From the NCBI RefSeq assembly GCF_000247695.1, contig NW_004624779.1, positions 2,138,226 through 2,202,225 of the forward strand: a stretch of DNA of 64,000 nt, read 5' to 3'. A model generated the notes under the pieces. That model worked only from the letters and a program-made list of their open reading frames with translations. It was not told where the DNA came from and ran no database searches. Numbering within the stretch: position 1 is the first letter of the stretch; the number at the start of each line of letters is the position of its first letter. Both the position numbers and the translations under genes were made by a program. Positions 48,032-61,089 of the stretch are shown piece after piece. The DNA is from Heterocephalus glaber. Taxonomy: Eukaryota; Chordata; Mammalia; Rodentia; Bathyergidae.

Positions 48032-49845
48032 TTTCACTGGGCATTTACCTCCCCACTCCAGCAGCCTACAACCTATCTTTTACTGTCTGCACTTTCAGTT
48101 GAATGCTGGTTAGAGGATTCCTCTAATGCCAGAATTAAGTGAACTTATGGCTTCTTTGCTGCAGACGGGGCCGTGAGGCATTCACTTTTACTGTGAAAGT
48201 ATTCTCACTACAGTTGAATGTACAGCGCAAACTCACTGCTCCCACAGTTATGTGCACACCAGGGAAGGCAAGTGTGGTTGACATCCACAAGGAGTATTTT
48301 GTTTTTCTAGGACACTACGGTATAGATGAATTACGAAGAAGTATTATTAAGATTTTTAGGTTTTCATGAAGAATAAACATCATGAAAACCATTTTCAAAA
48401 TGAAAAGATATTTAATCACCTACACAATTCACTAATACCTCTTGGAGCACAAAATATGTGAAATTTATAAATCACAAAAAGGCTTTGTTTCTTTTTTGGT
48501 TTGTTGCCCAATGTGTTAAGGTTTGGATTGATTTTTTTAAAGTCTCTGGCTTGTGGGCATATGGTAACTTGTTTAATTTTTTAAATGGATCTAAAAACGA
48601 CATTACCATACTCTGACATCAGCGATAAACTTGAAGAAACCAAGACAATTGCGTTTCTGTGTGGATCTATTGAAATGTCTGGAATCAAAGAAGTGGTTTG
48701 TATTTCAAGGCTATTTAGAAAGCAAGGCATAAGTCTTTGCTTGATAAGAGGAACAGATCGATAGAAAACAAAGCACATTTATATGTTACTGGTCACATTA
48801 CACATGGGAATGGAACACAGGGTAACCTCTTGTTCAGAAAGGGCCATTCAACTCCGTTGTGTACACAGAATACAATTCAGAAATTTTGAATTTTTTTGAA
48901 GTAAACGGCTCTATTTTTTAAGTATCTCTAACCCTTTTGTATGAGTTTATAATTTGATAGGTTTTCTTATTTTTAACATGATTCAATTTCCGTGCAAACT
49001 GCTGAAACAAACAGAAAAAGAACACAGTGTCTCCACTTAAAACTGAAGGAAAACTACTTTGACATTTATAGTTGCTAGACAAACCTCTTTTTTTTAAGAG
49101 TAAGAAAACAGGAGAAAATATGGAGCTGTAGCAATGAGAGAAGAAAATATCCATGATCCCACATATTGAATATTAGATCAAATTCACAGGTTGGGGCAAG
49201 AGTTAGGACCTCGCAGGTTTCTCGGTGAAATAATTTTCTCACAAATCTTGGCTTACATTTTTGTTAGTAATGAAAATAATGTAAAACCATCATTGTGTTT
49301 CACTCTTTCATCTGTCTAAATGAAGAGTTTCTTTTCTGGTTTTTTTTTATTGTTCTACTAAAGACTCTTAGTGATTTGCTACTTGAAACAGAAGCTTGCA
49401 TTGTGAAAGAATGAATTCCTCACTAAAATGTCTGAAATTCGATGCTATCAGCAGACATAAGTCTGAGGTTCTGAAGGCAGCTGCCCATGAAACAGAAAGG
49501 AATGTGTACTGCTTTTCCTTCCCCGACAACCAGGAGAGTCCAGCCTTTCCAACTCAGGCTCCATCATCTTATTTTAAAACAGATTTTAGAAATCCCATTT
49601 GGAGGTACATGATGGCACCCCACGTGTGTTTTGCACATCATAATACAGTTTGTTCGTTCTGAGTCCCGTAGCACAGCTTGTTGCTTCTGTTCTGACATTA
49701 CTGGACACCACACTGAAAGACATTTAGAAAACATTTGGAGATGTTGTGGACATGATCACACTGATACAGGGAGAATTCTTCCTGCTTCAGTCTGGAGTTG
49801 GGAGTATATATACAGTATAAGACTTTTAATGATTCTAATCCAATG

Positions 49846-49983
49846 CCAAAAGAAGAAAGGATGGGAGGAAGGAAGGAGAAAGAGACAAACAGAGACAGAG
49901 AAGAAAAGGGGACAGGAGCAAGGGAAGGAGAGAGAAGGAGGTAGGAAGGTGAAAAGGAAGGAAAGAAGAAAGTGAGAAAGGAA
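49846..49983. repeat. Purine-rich (GGAA/GAGA) low-complexity tract
   Basis: Long A/G-dominated stretch with GGAAGGAA units and few pyrimidines. The open frame across it reflects composition only. Confidence 0.8.
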
Positions 49984-50744
49984 AATTTCTTTATTCAGAT
50001 TTTGCTAAATTTAATTTAAAAAAAAATTTCCACAGAAGTGCTGTGTTCCTTTCCCCTCCTCTATTGACATTGTCATTCAAATTGGGTTTTTTAGTATGTA
50101 AATAGGAATGTAGGCTTTAAGTATGTAAATACTAATTTGGGCAACTAGGAATAGACGTTTCTGTAATGAGAAGGTATAAGTATGATATACTGGCAGATGG
50201 ATGTGGAATTTCATGAGAAATATTACTTCTTATAAGTAAGATAAAATTTCATAAAGGTAGTGAGAACTGCAGGTTCACAAACTCGTGGGCCCAGTCTACT
50301 TCTAAAGAAGTCTCTCCAGAAACCTAGAGAGTGACTGAGAGAAGATGGTCTACATGAGATAGTTAAAAAATACGCTAGAGGGATATCTAGATTATCTGTA
50401 ATATACTACTTATATACTATTCCCAGAAAGAATATTATTTATGTAATGGCTTTTTTTCCAAAAAAGTCAATGATTTTTGTCTTTGACTCTGTTACAAATC
50501 TTGTTTTTTAATTAAACTTCACAGATCATAGAATAAACTACCGAAAGTACAGAAATATGGAGAAAATTATAGATATTATCAGGTAAGAAATGTTTCCTGA
50601 GATGTGAGTTCCTGGGAAAAATGAAAAGGCACCGAAAAAGAACACTACAGAAAGCACAAAAAACCCCCTAAAACTAAACTGGGAAGAACACTGCACAGGT
50701 AGATCACACCCACTCTTGGCAAAGAGATTCTAAGAGTGGGTTTG

Positions 50745-50840
50745 ATAGAAGACAGGAAACCTGACTTCTGGTCCAAGTTCTTCAGACCGCTTGTTTTATG
50801 ACCCTGGCCAAGTTAATGAACCTCTCTGAAATGATAGCCT
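50745..50840 (+). repeat. MIR SINE, plus strand, truncated by a microsatellite
   Basis: 'aaacctgacttctggtccaa', 'gttttatgaccctggccaag' and 'ttaatgaacctctctgaaat' correspond to the MIR B-box to core region. The (CTTC)n expansion begins where the MIR 'cctcagtttcctcatct' segment should be. Confidence 0.7.
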
Positions 50841-50908
50841 CTTTTCTTCCTTCCTTCCTTCCTTCCTTCCTTCCTTCCTTCCTTCCTTCCTTCCTTCCTT
50901 TCTTCCTT

Positions 50909-50940
<32 letters not shown>

Positions 50941-50978
50941 TTTTTCTCTCTCTCTCTTTCTCTGTTTTTTTTTTTTTC
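50841..50978. repeat. (CTTC)n-(TC)n-T compound microsatellite
   Basis: About 17 CTTC units (to about 50910), then TC-rich sequence (to about 50963), then a T run. The frames open across it on both strands are an effect of the repeat. Confidence 0.95.
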
Positions 50979-51279
50979 TACTAAGGGAGTAGGTCTTGGG
51001 TGATGATTTACAATCTTTGATGCTGAATGTTACTGAAAGTTTCTTAGAGATGTCTTGATGTTTCACCCTGGGGAAAATCCCCTTTCCCCTTGAACCTAGC
51101 AATTATTGTCTATAGTGGCATTTTTAAAGTCATAATTGAAATAAGCTATCCAGCAGTAAAATTTTCTATAACCATTTTTCCCCTATACTCTCCAATGTCC
51201 CTTTAGCTCTAAGAAAGAGAATCTGTGAATTGCTTCTCAAATACTCTGAATTTATAGTGACTAAATGCAAGATTTTTCT

Positions 51280-51440
51280 AAGAGCTTGAAATAAGTTGAC
51301 ACATTTTTATCCCACAGAAAATCTATGCAAATTGCAACCTGCATAGCTCCACTTACAGATGAGAAAAGTGTTTAGATGACTTGTTTAAATTCCAACTCAC
51401 TCACTGCTCTCTGGCTTCTAGTTCCTATCACTGCTCTGTG
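51280..51440 (-). repeat. MIR SINE, minus strand
   Basis: 'cccacagaaaatctatgcaa', 'cacttacagatgagaaaagt', 'tgacttgtttaaattccaac', and 'tctctggcttctagttccta' follow the reverse-complemented MIR. Diverged. Confidence 0.55.
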
Positions 51441-51739
51441 TACTGAGAGATGCGTGACATTGCAGTAGTACATGTCTAGAATGGCAGATGCAAGACAAGC
51501 CCTCTCTAATTTCCTATTGGACTCAGTGGTTTATTTTTTATCCTTAGAATTTGTATAACTGTTTTCATTTCAGAAGACAAAAGTGGAAAATTTTGTGTTT
51601 GGAGTCCTTTCCATGTTACATAAATATTTGACACCATTTGTCTCATCTTTGCTGCTGCTGAAGGAACAAATATTTGTGAATAAGCAGGAATACAAATGTA
51701 ATGGGATTAGATGTAAAAGACTTTAATAGATGTCTTTTT

Positions 51740-51830
51740 AAAATTATATCTGACCTTGGGCGAGCTAGTGAGTTTAAATTTCCTTATCTCAAAATCTTGT
51801 GATTGTATTTCTAAAACATTCTAATTCCAA
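51740..51830 (+). repeat. MIR SINE fragment, plus strand
   Basis: 'atctgaccttgggcgagcta' and 'tttccttatctcaaaatctt' match the MIR core. Confidence 0.5.
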
Positions 51831-54800
51831 CGCCCTTATTTTTCTGCAATGAAATGACCAATAAGAAAAGTACACTATATATTTTAAAACTTTAATATTA
51901 TTTCTCCTTCAACATCTCTTCCTCTTTCTCTTCTCCCTCCTTCATCTTTTCTTTCATTTTTATTATTACGGCAATATAGTTCAAAATTATATTCTTTTTC
52001 CTACTTACTAGATATGTGGTCTAACCTTAATGAATTTTGTTTAAAATCATTTCACTTACTCATCCTTTAGAACTTTCCTTTCTGAAGATAATATTACAAA
52101 GTTGGTGTGTTGGAGAAAATGCAAGTGTTCCTTCTGCTTATTTAATCCCTTCATGTGGAACATCTGTTGTCTTCTAGATATCTAGAGAGAACATCCTAAG
52201 AGTTGGATCAAGGCTTGGGAATCCACTTTTTTGAGGGTGTTATTTTAAATTTTCTTATTCACATAGATTTAACAGCTATTTAATAATCTCAAAGCAGAGA
52301 CAAAGCCAGTGGACTCATAATAGGTCCACAAAGAAATTCTGCTCTCTTCCTAAGCCTCTGTTACAGGAAATTGTCCGTTGAAACAGTTTCTAAGCAGTGA
52401 CAATAAAGTAGCTTATCCTTTTTTAAAATTATGTTTTCCTATACTTTTGGAATGTATTCCTTCCCCCAGTTTCTTATTCCTATTAATCCTTCAGGGTTTA
52501 CATTTGTCTTTCTGACTATTCCAGGATTCTGGAAGTTCTCACAGTCCTATGGTCATAATGTTGTTATTAAATTTATCATGAAACATTGAATTAACTGTAT
52601 TTGAATATATCTCCCTAAACTGGCCATGGATTTATTAAGAAAAATTCCCAAATGATCAGTATTTGTGCAATACTTCGGAGTCACACAGTTCCAGGTACCT
52701 GCTACAATATCAATGTGGGATTGAGTCAATGGTTATTTCAAAACCAAAACTTGTTATCTGCATCATTTCCATCTGGTTATCCCATCCCTCAGTTTAGAGA
52801 AGTGCAAATGGTCTGGAGTTGTTTTATTTTTAAATTCTATAATGCTGGCACTGATTGATGCCAGAACATTCAAGGATGTAAGATTTTTCTGCCTACTCTG
52901 ATGATATTTGAAATTTTTTTTAATGATGTTAATAAAGTTAAAATAAACAACCAGTACATAACTAGTGATTTGAGAAATTCCTGACCTCGCATGTTGAAAT
53001 AACTTAAATTATTGGTATTATTTGCTATGGCGTTGGCACCAGGTGTTCTGCAAAGTTAATAATTAAAATACAAATTGGTTTTATGGATCAAAGTACTTCC
53101 TTTCTATGTAAATAAACACGTGGAGACACTAGCAATTGACATCCTACATTTTTTAAAGTCAAACAATTGCATTTAGTTGCAATTGTAGACAGAAAACTAT
53201 TAGATATATCCAGCTTGGTCCTGGCAAAATTACTGTAAATGGAGATTCTTAGTATAAAATCTGTCATCTAGTGGATAAAATTCACTATAATATCTGAATG
53301 ATGAAGCACTTAGTTTATACTAATCCCTTTTATAATGCAGGTAATCCAGTGTTCGTACATCTTTTTTTACTTGTAAATCTTTCATTTCAAAGGCACATAA
53401 ACATATGTCAGAAATGATCATTTTCTCTTTCTAGCCCCAATAGGTTTATTTTACAGAGAGTGTTCCTGATGAATATATCAAAAGCATTCAGTGATCTGAG
53501 CACTATCCATAGGATGATACTGACTCAAAACTTCAACTGTACAAACATAGTACACATGTTCCTCTTGGAATTGAGTGGAGTTTCCTTCCTTCTTACTGGA
53601 TATACAGGGGTCTCCACAGAGACCTCCTTGAGGTATGAATGCCTTACAAGAAAATCCAGGTTCTAGAAGGAGTGATAGGGAATGACCCTTTTCGGATGAG
53701 TTTAAGGAGGGAGGGAGTGAGAGTCTGGGAATTGAGACAAAGTTACAAAAGCTGTAAGTATAAAAACACCAGATACAGCTCAGCACCCAGTGAGTACTTT
53801 TGCTTCTTTTCCCCCCTAGCATTTCTCTCTCCACTTCCTGAGAACAGAAAGGGGAAATGGGTAAGTAACAGGGGCATACTTCTCCCTTTTCATTCACGTC
53901 CTTGCTAAGTTTGATTTGACTGAATGTGACTCTTGTGAGAATAGTTCTAGTTTTGATATCTGGATATCTATCTCCCCAACATATCATTTAGGTTCTACTT
54001 TTCCCTTGTGGTTTTGCTGAAAACCAAAACAAGACATTTCAGCTACTTCTCTATTTCAATAAAATGAGACTCAGACACTTTCTATTAACCACTGATTTTC
54101 TCCCATTGGTAGTATGACGTATCTCCTCCATTTTCCAGGAACAGGAAGGGAGAAAGCTGAAGCTCTGGTGGTCAAGCGGGATGTAGGGCTTACATCCCTG
54201 GATGAGAGCATCAGTATTCCTACCTTTATTTAATCTGTTATAGTTTTGTTAGTTTTAGGGAATCTAATTAAAAATAATCACTGAAAATTGGTCATTATTT
54301 GGTCCAAGTATGTTTTAAAAATATTTCTCAAATTATACAAGATTGAATAAAATAATGAAGTTAGAAATTAAGTTGGCTTTCAAAAAGAAAGAAGATTGTG
54401 AATGGGCTACTGTTGCCATACTGCCATGGCCTTGTTTCCTGGCATCCCAAGTAGTTGCAGATGATAAGACACTAAGAATAAAGTATAATGTCAAGAATAA
54501 TAATGTTGGGAATAATCCATATATCATGTTTAGATATTTTAGTACAACAGCTTTTTAGATGGAAAACTATTCACTTTTCCTTTTGTTACACCAACCAAAA
54601 CACTAGGATAAAAAGCTGTAAGGCTATGCACCTCTTAAGCATATAAATGCCACGTTTGTGTGTAAAGATGCATAGGTGTGTGTATACTGTGCACACATTT
54701 AAAGTCAGCTTTGAGCTAGTATAAAAATGGTGAGGGGAAAATAAGATAGAAGGCAATGACAGGGAGGACAAGAAGCAGCGGATTTCACTGCAAGGTAATT

Positions 54801-54929
54801 CAATCCGGGTGCTAAAGGAATCCAAATATTGCTGTGAAGGAGATAAATATTAGGAGAATGAAGACTTATTTTCTACCATTTTCCTCTGCCAGTTATTTCA
54901 TTTAGCTAAATCAATAGTGTTAAACTCTA

Positions 54930-54960
54930 GAAGAGAGAGAGAAAGAGAGAGAAAGAGAGG
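54930..54960. repeat. (GA)n-rich tract
   Basis: GAGAGA units broken by AAAG. Confidence 0.85.
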
Positions 54961-55789
54961 TTTGGAAGAGGGAGGATTTGGAAAAGGGAGGAGAAATTGG
55001 GATTGGATCTACACTTTATGGTAGTGGATAAAGAATAAATATGCACTGTTCTACACAAACACAGAGCAAGAGGATTTTTTGCAGCTCCTAGTTGGGTATT
55101 CTATTTTTAAGCAGAACAACTATAGATGAATGAGATGGCTTGCATTATCTGAATCAAAATATCTTTAGTAAGAGTAAATTTTCTTATGCTTTTCTAATCT
55201 AAAAATATTGATTATAAATAATAGTAATCTGAAGAAATTTGTATTCCTTAAGAATCCTGGCAAGGATACTACTATAGTTGTTCAAAATAAATATCTTAAC
55301 AAACTCACTTGAGATTGAGGTAAATGTTCCAGTAGTCTCAAGTCAACAGAATCATTTCAAAAAAAAGGTGAATATAGGGTAGCTACTCAAGAAAGGAAAT
55401 TTTGGAAAAGGTAGACATACAGCAAGGGAAAGGGTGAAATTCCATGTACAATAAGAGAATACCCTGCCTTCTTGCCTCTAAATTGTAGGGAAGCTAATAA
55501 ACTCATTGAAATGTTCTACACAAGTATTTTCGGGAGTGAGATGCATGTGGGCTAAAAATGATGGGGCTTTAAATTGATGATAGTGAAATTGTGGCAACAA
55601 ATTTGGGGTCAGTGCATACAGAATGAGAGAAGAAATTGTGCAGAATTTGAGAAATTTCAATAACTGAGCAGAGGGAGATAGTCTGAATTAGTGTAGGTTC
55701 TGACACTGGAGTTTAGTCCAAACTTAATCTTATTTCCATGCAGTTCTCAACTGAAGATGTTTACAGTAAATTTGGAATTATATGTGAGT

Positions 55790-55794
<5 letters not shown>

Positions 55795-55823
<29 letters not shown>
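55795..55823. repeat. (TA)n microsatellite
   Basis: Fourteen or so TA units; self-complementary and able to extrude a cruciform. Confidence 0.9.
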
Positions 55824-55826
<3 letters not shown>

Positions 55827-56089
55827 CAATTATATATAGTTGAGATCTGCCTAAAATATCTTTGCATTTTTGGGACACTATAATTTGTTCCAAGAAACTT
55901 GAAAATGTAGAGATAGATGATTTTCTTTTACTATAATATTTCATGAAAATGAATGATATGTAATTTACTTCTCAAGAATTTACATAGTTTTAAAATTTTA
56001 GTTTGAAATTACATTGCATATTATAATAAGCAACCATGCACTTAAATACTTGTCTGATTATTTCCTTTGGGAAAATTTTTGGAGATATT

Positions 56090-56454
56090 TTCCCATGGTT
56101 TGGATTTGAAATGTCTCCCTAAAGTCCCATGTACTAAAAGCACACTCTCAAGCCTATGGTGCTATTGAGAGATGGTGGAATCTTTAGGAGGTTAGAACTA
56201 GAGGAAGGAGGGTAAGTCCCTGGGGGCTGCCTCGCCCCTTTCTCTTTTGCCTCTTGGGCCCCATGAATTGAGCAACCTTCTTTGTGACATGTCCCACAAT
56301 GCCCTCCTGTCATAATATATTGCGCCACAACAAGTCCAAAGCAACAGGGACAAGAGACCATGGACTAAATCCTCTGAAACTGTGAACCAAAATAAACCTT
56401 TCTTTCTTTTAAATTGTTTATCTCAGGAATTTAGACAGAATGCTAACTAACACA
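56090..56454 (+). mobile_element. ERVL-MaLR LTR, plus strand
   Basis: Starts near 'catggtttggatttgaaatg' and 'tctccctaaagtcccatgta', has 'tgaaccaaaataaacctttc' with AATAAA, and ends 'atgctaactaacaca'. These are the landmarks of a MaLR LTR in sense orientation. Somewhat closer to the general MaLR pattern than the copy at 39.5 kb. The exact left edge is uncertain. Confidence 0.82.
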
Positions 56455-58959
56455 TATAACGATACATAACATTTTTAAAGCTCTTGATACTTATTGACAA
56501 ATCACTTTTCAGAAGATTACTATGTTCTCTCCTGAAAAACTGGAAAATACCTTTTCTACTCCAACATTCACTGGAAAGGAACAGGGTCAATTCTGACATT
56601 TGCTAATTTGGCAGCAGAAATTGTTATTTAAATTTGAACATTAAGGAATCAAGTAAGATTAGTTTGTTAATTTTTGGTAGAATCTTAGTTGTATTCTAGC
56701 TGATTTATATGAGATTTGTGTAAGAATATTATTTGTATAAAATATTAATGAATAGTGAATATTATTGAAAAGTTTCAGATATGTTACCCAGGGATGTAGA
56801 AACATAACTATTTTTGAAAGGGTTTCCACAAGAGCTAAATGAATAAATTTATTTCCAACCCTTGTCAGAATTTCTTGCATCTACAAACTGCTGCATGTGT
56901 TAATTTTTCTAGTATTGTTAGTACTTCACTTGCAAATTCATCAAATGTACAAAATAATTCACAGAGTTTTAAAGAGAGCTTAATAACTATAGGGAAAAGT
57001 GGCAATGGAAATTTTACTGGTGGATTACTTATTCCAACAACATAAAATAGATTTTAAGAAACAACTTCAATTATAACTATTTTGCCTCAAGTGGGCAGAG
57101 CATCCATGGTTCCAGAAGCTCAGTTTTTCCTTTGTCCCTAGTGTGGCATATCTTCAAGCTATCTCTGAAGGAGCTTCCAGTGACCTTGGACATCTGGGAT
57201 TGGACACGATTGCATAAGATCAAATCCTATATTAAAAAATAGAAAAAGACACAACCAACCCAGTGAGGCAATTAGCTCTTGATCGTAAAAGAAGCTAAAG
57301 AATGTATGAAACAAAACCCATTTAGTAGATTGACCAAAAGCATGAAGTAAAAAAACCTTACTTCAAAACGTTTTGAAAGGAAGAAAACAAGAATGATTTG
57401 CCCAGTCATTGTTTTATAATGTCGGTGGTGATAACCATGTGAATTATCTAGATACACCTGTATTTCAGCCATGCTACAATTTTGACTAGAATTACATCTC
57501 AAACTCCAATTTACAAACATAGTTAAAATACTAATCCATCAATGATTCATATTTAAAACATAGACCTTTCAAAAATATGTTATGTGATTGTACATGGTAT
57601 AGATACAAAGAAGACAATTGAATATCAGAGGAAATCTCAACAATTATAAGAAGTACAGCGTTTTTCTTTTCCCTAGGGAGCTAATGAGCAAGCATTTCAT
57701 TCCTTCCTTGTGATTGCTTAATTTCATTTTTATTCTCATTACACACAGGACAAATCACTTAAGGAATTAGCTTTCTTACTTTTCCCAGTGTGTCAACATT
57801 TATTTTCACATTTCCTACATATAAAGGATATTTTAGATGACAAGTTTTTATTGAAATATTACATACAATACCAACAAACAAGCAAAATGCTAATTTGCAA
57901 TGAGTTTGTTATGCTTTATTTTTGCTTCCTCTCTTCAGATTGTTTTGTGAGATTATTATAAAGTTTATGCGTTTTGAGCCTTGGGAAACCTAAGTAGGAC
58001 TTTATTTTTTCGTTTGAATTCAGGAGTTTAACTACATGCACATAACAATGTGCAGTCCATCTTTATGCAAATAGTTTTAAAAGGCAATGTGCCCAAAGGG
58101 TTGTTTTATGGCATTATTTGGTTTTATATCTCTGCAATCAACATTATACAGCTAACGTGGCCATGTAAATTCATAAGAGAGATTTCTATTGAAAACCAAA
58201 CAAGGTCACCTGCTTTTGAAGATTAGGCTAAGATAAAAGTGACACTGTTTCTACAACGCTAAAAACAATGAGCACAGTCTCTTCTAACAAATACCTATTG
58301 ATTCCATCTTTGAAAATCTCTTCCTCTCTCTCTCTCCCTCCCTCCCTCCACAAATTTGTATTTCTAATCTGATTCTAATGAAAGAAGTTTGGACCAGCTC
58401 TGCCAACACCTATTCATACTTATTTTCTTTTACAGAAGTTTCCCTAAAACATCAAAACATTTTCAAAACTTGCTTGGAACCCAATGGCCATAATTAGCTT
58501 GTTCAAGGCCCACATTTTTGCACAGATTTGAGTGTGCATCTTATATATTTGTATGTGCCTCTAGAATGCATTATATGTCATGTACTTTAGAACAGACTTG
58601 TAAGATTTTAAAGATTAACTGACCATTATAACAAAGTTTCCTTTTTTTTCTTTTTTGAGGATTGTGACTTTCTTCTTTCTGCCTCTTCTTCCCTTTGTTA
58701 TAGTGACATTTAAAAAAATTATATACAAAATGAAGCTCCTATTTACTTAAGCATATGCATTGTTTTGCATCAGTGCAGAAGGTTAGTGTTAATCCATCCT
58801 TTGCAGATACGTATCTCTGGAATGCTGATAACTGTTTAATAGAGAACATAAACTAGTTGAGCCAGAGTTTAAACTCATGACTTTCTCCTTCCTAAGCCTG
58901 GAGTTTTTATATTGGAACATTCTTATTTATCCACCTTGTAATAATTCCAATAGAACATA
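56455..58959. other. Non-coding, mostly unique
   Basis: No gene recognised. The stretch at 57640-58260 is repeat-free and includes a POU octamer ATGCAAAT near 58065. A CT/CCCT tract is at 58321-58349. Confidence 0.45.
58321..58349. repeat. (CT)n-(CCCT)n tract
   Basis: CTCTCT units followed by CCCT units. Confidence 0.85.
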
Positions 58960-59130
58960 TGCTCATCACTTTATGGATTATCCAGTTCATTCAACAACCT
59001 TACACCTAGGTACCATGATTTTTGCCAAGGAACCTGAGGAAGATTTTACATAAATTGTTTGTCAAAGTCCATGCACTTAGACTGTGCAGAGCTGAAATTC
59101 ACAGGCAAGGCATGTCCTCATCTATTGTGT
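58960..59130 (-). repeat. MIR SINE, minus strand
   Basis: 'ttcattcaacaaccttacac', 'gccaaggaacctgaggaaga', and 'gcagagctgaaattcacagg' match the reverse-complemented MIR in order. Confidence 0.62.
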
Positions 59131-59640
59131 CATGAGCCAGCACCTGAACTCAAGAGCACCTGTCCCTCTTCAGTTCTTTACAAAAGAAAATGGAACAAAA
59201 TATACAATATGGAAAAGTAGAAGATAAGCATTGACATTTAAGTGTTCTTACCAATTTTGATTAATTTCAAAAGTTCTTTTAGTGCTGACAGTGGCCCTGC
59301 ACAAGAATGATAAATGTACTTGCTTTGTTATTGGAAATCCTGACATTTATCTTTTATCTCATATTTTAATAATTAAGAATGCAATTAGAAAAATTAAAAA
59401 GTAGGTCTAGGCACTTCACCTCTTGAGATTTGATTAAGAAAAACGTTCTTTTATTTCTATCAAAATCATAGAAAGGTTGTGACTCACTGCATACATAAAT
59501 TCAGATTAAGATATAAAACATAATATAAAGTATTATAATGAGGGAAAATTTCCCTTTAAACATTTTCTGAAAATCTTAAAATATTATAGAAAAGTGGATT
59601 TAAACATAGTCAGCACCATGGATTAACTATGTTTACAGAT
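59131..59640. other. Non-coding, no gene seen
   Basis: AT-rich unique sequence. Confidence 0.45.
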
Positions 59641-59685
59641 TCTTTCTCTCTGTCTCTCTGTCTCTCTTTCTCTATCTTTCTCGCT
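59641..59685. repeat. (TCTC/TCTG)n pyrimidine microsatellite
   Basis: T/C-rich units adjoining the left end of a minus-strand SINE dimer. Confidence 0.8.
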
Positions 59686-59866
59686 GCAGTACTGGGGATT
59701 AAACCTAGGGCCTTCACATAGAGCTACATCCCCAGTCTTGTTTTATTTTTTTTTTTTTCAAGAAAATTTCACTAAGTTGCTCAGGGTGGGCTTGAATTTG
59801 GCATTCTGCCTGCTTAGCCTATCAGACTGCTAAGATAACAGGCATAACCAGCACACCCAACTTGGA
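59686..59866 (-). mobile_element. B1 and ID dimeric SINE, minus strand
   Basis: On the plus strand: 'gcagtactggggattaaacc' and 'gagctacatccccag' (reverse-complemented ID part), a T run at 59741-59758, then 'cactaagttgctcagggtgg' and 'taacaggcataaccagcaca' (reverse-complemented B1 part). B1 plus ID dimers of this kind are known from squirrel-like and other non-murid rodents. It is much more diverged than the single ID-like SINEs here. Confidence 0.78.
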
Positions 59867-60049
59867 GTTTGTCATTTTTGAAAGAGTTTAGAAAAGAAAT
59901 AGAAATCTTTTTTAATGTCAAAGTTCCTTTCCCCACCTTTATTTTCTGAGGATGCCATTGATTGGAATTTAATAAATGTCAAATCAGACCCCATTTGTAG
60001 ATTTTATTGAAAATCCATGTATCCATTTATAATGTATTTTATTGTTTTA

Positions 60050-60350
60050 TATTTTCATAAATTTACATAAATGCTATCAATCTGTATGAAGTAAATTAAT
60101 CTTGCAACTTAATTTTTCACTCAACTTTGTGTATTTGAACTCTTTCTGGTCCATTTCAATGTCTCTGGTTAAATGTATGACTACATCACAAGTATCTAAT
60201 CCTCTACTGATAGACACATCAAATGATCCCAAATTTGGAAGATTTAATAAGCATCCTTACACATGGCTTCTAATGTGCCCATGGTAAATTTCTTTCCATG
60301 TTTACCCAAGATTTGAATCATGTCAGGTTTCAAGGCATATTCCTTAATTT
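60050..60350. repeat. Possible ancient interspersed repeat
   Basis: 'aattaatcttgcaacttaat', 'tcaactttgtgtatttgaac' and 'aataagcatccttacacatg' resemble a widespread old mammalian repeat with 'gaacatccttgtacatg', but I cannot name it with confidence. Confidence 0.25.
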
Positions 60351-60475
60351 GACAAGCACACGTCATTTCAACTACATTTTTGTGTGTATTCCCTTCTTTC
60401 CTGCACTGAGTTTATTTGCGTGCACCTTTGTTCCAACACACATTTTGAGATGTTCAATGTCTTGAATTATAGTAC

Positions 60476-60882
60476 TGCTAGTGTTTGGATCTGGAATGTT
60501 CTCCAAGGGCCCTTGTGTTGAAGGCTTGGTCCCCAAGGCAGCAATGTTCCGAGGTTGGACCTGCAGGTAACTGGATCGTGAAGACATTGACCTCACTGGT
60601 GGGTTAATCCATTGATGAGCTCAGAGCTGAATGGACTATTAGGAAAGAAGGCCCAGTTGGAGGAAGTAGATCACTGGTGACAAGTCTTTGAAGGATGTAG
60701 TTCACCTCTCCTCACTGGCCCTCCTTCCTAGTTGTCTAGATGTTCCACCTAACCTCAGGCCCAGAAAAAATTCAGTCAAGTGACCATGGAGTGACATCTC
60801 TAAATCTGTCAGGTAAAATAAGCTTTCCTCTTTTAAGCTGATCTTTTCAGGTATTTTGTCACAGTATCAGAAAGCTAACACA
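60476..60882 (+). mobile_element. ERVL-MaLR-type LTR, plus strand
   Basis: Starts 'tgctagtgtttggatctgga', contains 'gggttaatccattgatgagc', 'ggaggaagtagatcactggt', 'aggtaaaataagctttcctc' and ends 'cagaaagctaacaca'. Landmark order is that of MaLR LTRs. No clear 5-bp target duplication. Confidence 0.75.
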
Positions 60883-61089
60883 AACATTTTAGGTTAATGG
60901 AGTCTCAAAAGAATAGTCTCAGTGGGTACTAAAGAACATAATACTAAAAATGGTCTTATCTAGCCACTGAAATTTATTTTCAAGCAACTAGTTCATCATC
61001 AAGTCTTTAGCTTAAGGCCTGTCTATTAAAGGGGCAATCTGTGACTATCAAGTAGGAAACAAATCTTAGTGTGATTTTCATCTTGATCA

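Larger units (their letters stand above)
46376..50744. other. Non-coding, mostly unique
   Basis: No gene recognised. Holds a (CG)(CA) repeat at 47989-48030, a possible minus-strand L1 tail at about 47760-47830 ('tttttattggtaaatgtttg'), and a purine tract at 49846-49983. Confidence 0.45.
51831..56089. other. Non-coding, mostly unique
   Basis: No gene recognised. The longest non-repeat open frame of the window lies here on the minus strand (53478-53987, 169 codons); its sequence has no domain I know. Microsatellites: GA-rich at 54930-54960 and (TA)n at 55795-55823. Confidence 0.4.

Noticed and set aside
49631..49975. 114-codon plus-strand frame
   Set aside because: Its second half is a purine-tract translation (Lys/Glu/Gly/Arg) and no domain is visible in the rest.
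50782..51102. 106-codon minus frame rich in Arg, Glu and Lys, and its plus-strand partner rich in Ser, Phe and Leu
   Set aside because: Both are translations of the (CTTC)n microsatellite.
56839..57045. 68-codon plus frame rich in Ser and Asn
   Set aside because: No domain, no nearby splice signals, composition plausible for AT-rich chance.
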